Shown piece after piece: positions 61,499 through 64,000 of a stretch of 64,000 nucleotides of DNA (position 1 is its first letter; every line of letters begins with the position of its first letter). The notes beneath the pieces were generated by a model that worked only from the letters and a program-made list of their open reading frames with translations, was not told the DNA's origin and searched no databases. A program made the translations under genes and the position numbers. The stretch is from NCBI RefSeq assembly GCF_900143005.1, contig NZ_FRCS01000010.1, forward strand, positions 1 to 64,000, read 5' to 3'. The DNA is from Cryptosporangium aurantiacum. Its GTDB lineage: Bacteria > Actinomycetota > Actinomycetes > Mycobacteriales > Cryptosporangiaceae.

Positions 61499-61995
61499 GT
61501 GAACCGGCACGGTCGGCACGACCGGCTCCGGCGCCACGGTCGTCGCAGTCGCGGCGGGGTAGTGCGGCATTCGAGAACGCCGATCTGGAGATCGAGATCG
61601 ACGTGGCGTTCGAGGGCCCGGTCTTCGTCATCTCGGTCGCGGCGCAGTTGGCGGGCATGCACCCGCAGACCCTGCGTCAGTACGACCGGCTCGGGCTGGT
61701 GCAGCCCGGTCGGTCGGCCGGTGGTGGCCGTCGATACAGCGCACGGGACGTCGTCCTGCTGCGGGAGATTGCCCGGCTCTCCCAGGAGGAGGGCGTCAAC
61801 CTGGCCGGCATCAAGCGCATCATCGCGCTGACCAGGCAGGTTCGTGAGCTGGAGGAGCAGGTCGAGGACCTGCTCGCCGAGCTGCGTCAGGCACGGCAGG
61901 AAGCCGCCGACGTGCGGGCCGCGATGCCGTACCGGGGCGAGTTGGTGCCGCTCAGCCAGACCGTGTTGCCGGTCTGGCGTCCGAAGGGGCGTTGA
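61495..61995 (+). CDS. hspR: MerR-family heat-shock repressor HspR
   Basis: HspR binds HAIR sites and, with DnaK as co-repressor, shuts off the operon. The 166-residue product has the MerR HTH ([24 protein letters not shown]) with the [19 protein letters not shown] wing and a C-terminal leucine-rich coiled coil ([20 protein letters not shown]). The first 30 residues are a Ser/Arg/Ala-rich extension. The ATG overlaps the dnaJ stop by four bases (ATGA). Confidence 0.95.
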   Translation: MSEPARSARPAPAPRSSQSRRGSAAFENADLEIEIDVAFEGPVFVISVAAQLAGMHPQTLRQYDRLGLVQPGRSAGGGRRYSARDVVLLREIARLSQEEGVNLAGIKRIIALTRQVRELEEQVEDLLAELRQARQEAADVRAAMPYRGELVPLSQTVLPVWRPKGR

Positions 61996-62031
61996 GCAGG
62001 TACGAGAGCCGTGGCGGCTCTCGTACCTGCT
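61995..62031. terminator. Bidirectional terminator, hspR / SDR
   Basis: GCAGGTACGAGAGCCG (61996-62011) and CGGCTCTCGTACCTGC (62015-62030) are a perfect 16-bp inverted repeat with a TGG loop, and the next base pair outward also matches. It fills the gap between convergent hspR (stop 61995) and the SDR gene (stop 62032). Confidence 0.85.
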
Positions 62032-62772
62032 TCACCAGGGAATAACCTCCCGGTCCTGCCAGAGCAGGCCGGTCGGTGCGGGGGAGCCGTCGGGCTGGGC
62101 TGCCGGGCGGGTGCACAGCCAGAGCACGGTGTCGGCACCCTCGGCCGCTGAGCGTGGTGCGTTCGGTCCGCCGAGGTCGGTCCGGCAGCGTCCCGGCGCG
62201 ACCGCATCGACGAACAACCCACGCCGTCCGAGGCCAGTTTCGTAGGCGAAGTTGCGCGTCAGTGCGTTCAGGCCCGCCTTGGCGACCCGGTACGGTGCGA
62301 CGCCGCCGGTGGTGCCCGGCCCGGTCATCCGCCCCTCGTCGGCGGAGATGTTGACGACCCGGCCGGAGCGGCGGGCCATCATCGCCGGCGCGAACGCCTG
62401 GATCAGCAGGAACGGCGCGTCCAGGTTGACCGCGGAGACCGAACGCCACTCGCTGTACGTCGCCTTCAGCGTTTTCGACGTGCGGTTGCCGACGATCCCG
62501 GCGCCGTTGACGAGGATTTCGACCTCGCCCAGCGCGTCGATCTTCTCGGGCAGACGGGTCACCAGGCCGGGCTGGCTCAGGTCGCACGGCGCTGCGACGG
62601 CGTCCGTTCCGTCCGCGCGTAGTTTGTAAACCGCCTCGTCGAGGCGTTCCGGATTACGGGCGACGCAGACGACGGTCGCGCCGGCCTTACCCAGCCCCGC
62701 GGCGACTTCGTACCCGATACCCCGGCTCGCGCCGGTGACCAGCGCGATCTTCCCGTCAAGAGTCCGCTCCAC
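62032..62772 (-). CDS. Short-chain dehydrogenase/reductase
   Basis: The 246-residue product is a classical SDR: TGASRGIGYEVA (coenzyme loop), NGAGIVGNR and the catalytic YRVAK (Tyr/Lys), with a Ser-containing ISADEGR segment upstream. I start at the GTG at 62772 with GGAAGG eight bases upstream; an ATG at 62808 is possible. Substrate unknown. It converges with hspR across a shared terminator. Confidence 0.87.
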   Translation of the reverse strand: MERTLDGKIALVTGASRGIGYEVAAGLGKAGATVVCVARNPERLDEAVYKLRADGTDAVAAPCDLSQPGLVTRLPEKIDALGEVEILVNGAGIVGNRTSKTLKATYSEWRSVSAVNLDAPFLLIQAFAPAMMARRSGRVVNISADEGRMTGPGTTGGVAPYRVAKAGLNALTRNFAYETGLGRRGLFVDAVAPGRCRTDLGGPNAPRSAAEGADTVLWLCTRPAAQPDGSPAPTGLLWQDREVIPW

Positions 62773-62882
62773 GCGTCCAGCCTTCCGAATGAGCGGCCGG
62801 GGCGCCAAGTCCGACCCGCGTCCGGCAAGTGAATGCCCGTCGTCGAAATGCAGAAACAGACAAAACGCGGAACGATCGCTGT

Positions 62883-64000
62883 ATGCGCATACTCGTGACG
62901 GGCGCGACCGGCTACATCGGCGGACGGCTGGTGCCGAGGTTGCTCGAGCAGGGGCACCACGTCCGCTGCCTGGCCCGGACGCCCGCGAAGCTCCGGGACG
63001 TGCCCTGGGCGTCCGGGATCGAGATCGCCGAGGGCGACGTCACCGACCCGGACGCCGTTCGCGCGGCGGTCGACGGCGTCGACGTCGTGTATTACCTGGT
63101 GCACAGCCTCGGGACCCGCGGGTTCGACGACCTCGACCGACGCGCAGCGGAGACCGTCGCGCAGGCGGCCGCGGACGCGGGCGTCCGACGCATCGTGTAC
63201 CTCGGCGGGCTCTACCCGGCGGTGCCGCGGGCAGAGTTGTCGCCGCACCTGCGGTCCCGCGCCGAGGTGGGGCAGATCCTGCTGGACTCCCCGGTGCCGA
63301 CCGTGGTGCTGCAGGCGGCGGTGATCATCGGATCGGGCTCGGCGTCGTTCGAGATGCTGCGGTACCTCACCGAACGGTTGCCGGCGATGGTGACGCCGCG
63401 CTGGGTGCGTAACCGGATCCAGCCGATCGCGGTTCGGGACGTGTTGCGTTACCTGGTGGCCTGCGCCGATCTGCCGGGCGACGTCAACCGTGCCTTTGAC
63501 ATCGGCGGGCCGGACGTCCTGACGTACGCGGACATGATGCAGCGCTACGCGCGCGTCGCCGGGCTGCCGCGGCGGGTGATCGTGCCGGTCGGCGTCCTGT
63601 CGCCGAAGCTGTCGGCGCAGTGGGTGAACGTCGTGACGCCGGTGCCGCGGGGGATCGCGATTCCGTTGGTGCAGTCTCTGGTGCACGAGGTGGTGTGCGC
63701 CGAGCACGACATCGCCGAGTACGTGCCGGACCCGCCGAGCGGCCTGACCCCGTATGACCACGCGGTCGAGCTGGCGTTGCGGCGGATCCGCGAGGGCGCC
63801 GTGGAGACGACGTGGGCCTGGGCGTCGACGCCGGGCGCACCGAGCGATCCGCTGCCCAGCGACCCGCAGTGGTCGGGCGGTACGGCGTATACGGACGTGC
63901 GGGAGCGGGTGGCCGCCGCGTCACCGTCGACGCTCTGGCAGGTCGTGGCCGGGATCGGCGGCGAGAACGGCTGGTACTCGTTCCCGCTGGCCTGGTCGGT
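62883..64000 (+). CDS. NAD(P)-binding SDR-like protein (partial)
   Basis: An atypical SDR that runs off the right edge. The visible 372 codons begin MRILVTGATGYIGGRLVPRLLEQGHHVRCLARTPAKL, a Rossmann TGATGYIG loop and an Arg2 that suits NADPH. The RRIVYLGGLYP and VLQAAVIIGSGSASFEMLRYL segments fit the NmrA/DUF2867-type family, which often ends with a START-like domain; the last visible residues (TDVRERVAAASPSTLWQVV) may be the start of that domain. Its function is unknown, and it is divergent from the SDR gene. Confidence 0.85.
   Translation, partial: MRILVTGATGYIGGRLVPRLLEQGHHVRCLARTPAKLRDVPWASGIEIAEGDVTDPDAVRAAVDGVDVVYYLVHSLGTRGFDDLDRRAAETVAQAAADAGVRRIVYLGGLYPAVPRAELSPHLRSRAEVGQILLDSPVPTVVLQAAVIIGSGSASFEMLRYLTERLPAMVTPRWVRNRIQPIAVRDVLRYLVACADLPGDVNRAFDIGGPDVLTYADMMQRYARVAGLPRRVIVPVGVLSPKLSAQWVNVVTPVPRGIAIPLVQSLVHEVVCAEHDIAEYVPDPPSGLTPYDHAVELALRRIREGAVETTWAWASTPGAPSDPLPSDPQWSGGTAYTDVRERVAAASPSTLWQVVAGIGGENGWYSFPLAWS

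Overview
The window is chromosomal DNA of a high-GC, probably mycelial, actinobacterium. The signs are a very GC-rich third codon position, frequent GTG starts, an HspR-type dnaK-grpE-dnaJ-hspR operon with a HAIR-like operator, MobA/FdhD, BTAD/SARP-type and MocR regulators, and an actinomycete integrative and conjugative element (AICE) in a tRNA gene. The genus cannot be fixed from the sequence alone; a Cryptosporangium/Frankia/Micromonospora-like lineage would fit (inference).

Layout. 1-9.1 kb: an 18-bp tandem repeat at the left edge, a Dps-like protein, a translationally coupled pair of dynamin-like GTPases with long low-complexity tails, an Ala/Pro-rich protein and a YbjN-like protein. 9.4-12.5 kb: a lipoprotein and a small molybdenum-cofactor neighbourhood (thiamine-binding MTH1187 family, DUF6457, mobA, divergent fdhD). 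12.5-25.5 kb: P1 peptidase, fructosamine-kinase-like protein, a divergent MarR pair (one with a 21-bp repeat tail), a two-component system, a HipA-like kinase with a DUF3037 partner, a phosphodiesterase, a hemerythrin protein and a large BTAD-ATPase regulator. 25.5-37.6 kb: an AbrB-family permease, a HigB/HigA-like toxin-antitoxin pair bracketed by a 95-bp direct repeat, a phosphatase, a methyltransferase, a nucleotidyltransferase, a WYL regulator, a MocR regulator divergent from a Tm-1-like/PEP-hydrolase-like pair, a frameshifted DUF5615 gene beside DUF433, and an ECF sigma operon.

37,702-48,049 is an AICE of about 10.3 kb inserted in tRNA-Gly(CCC). It has 43-bp identical att cores, an integrase and excisionase next to the intact tRNA, a replication initiator interrupted by one in-frame TGA, a TraSA/FtsK translocase, a Pra-like activator, a GntR repressor with a HAD phosphatase, and an AT-richer cargo block at 38.2-40.1 kb. 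The cargo is a strong-RBS mini-ORF, a ParA-like ATPase and an adjoining HEPN (RX4H) protein. That ATPase-HEPN cassette is the best candidate here for an undescribed defence or toxin system.

48.2-64 kb is ordinary chromosome: LtrA family, dCTP deaminase, two CBS/CNNM membrane proteins, a large membrane Fe-S oxidoreductase, DUF4235, a Ser/Thr kinase with an extracellular domain, the dnaK-grpE-dnaJ-hspR heat-shock operon, an SDR enzyme and an NAD(P)-binding protein that runs off the right edge. Convergent genes are repeatedly separated by long perfect hairpins acting as likely bidirectional terminators.
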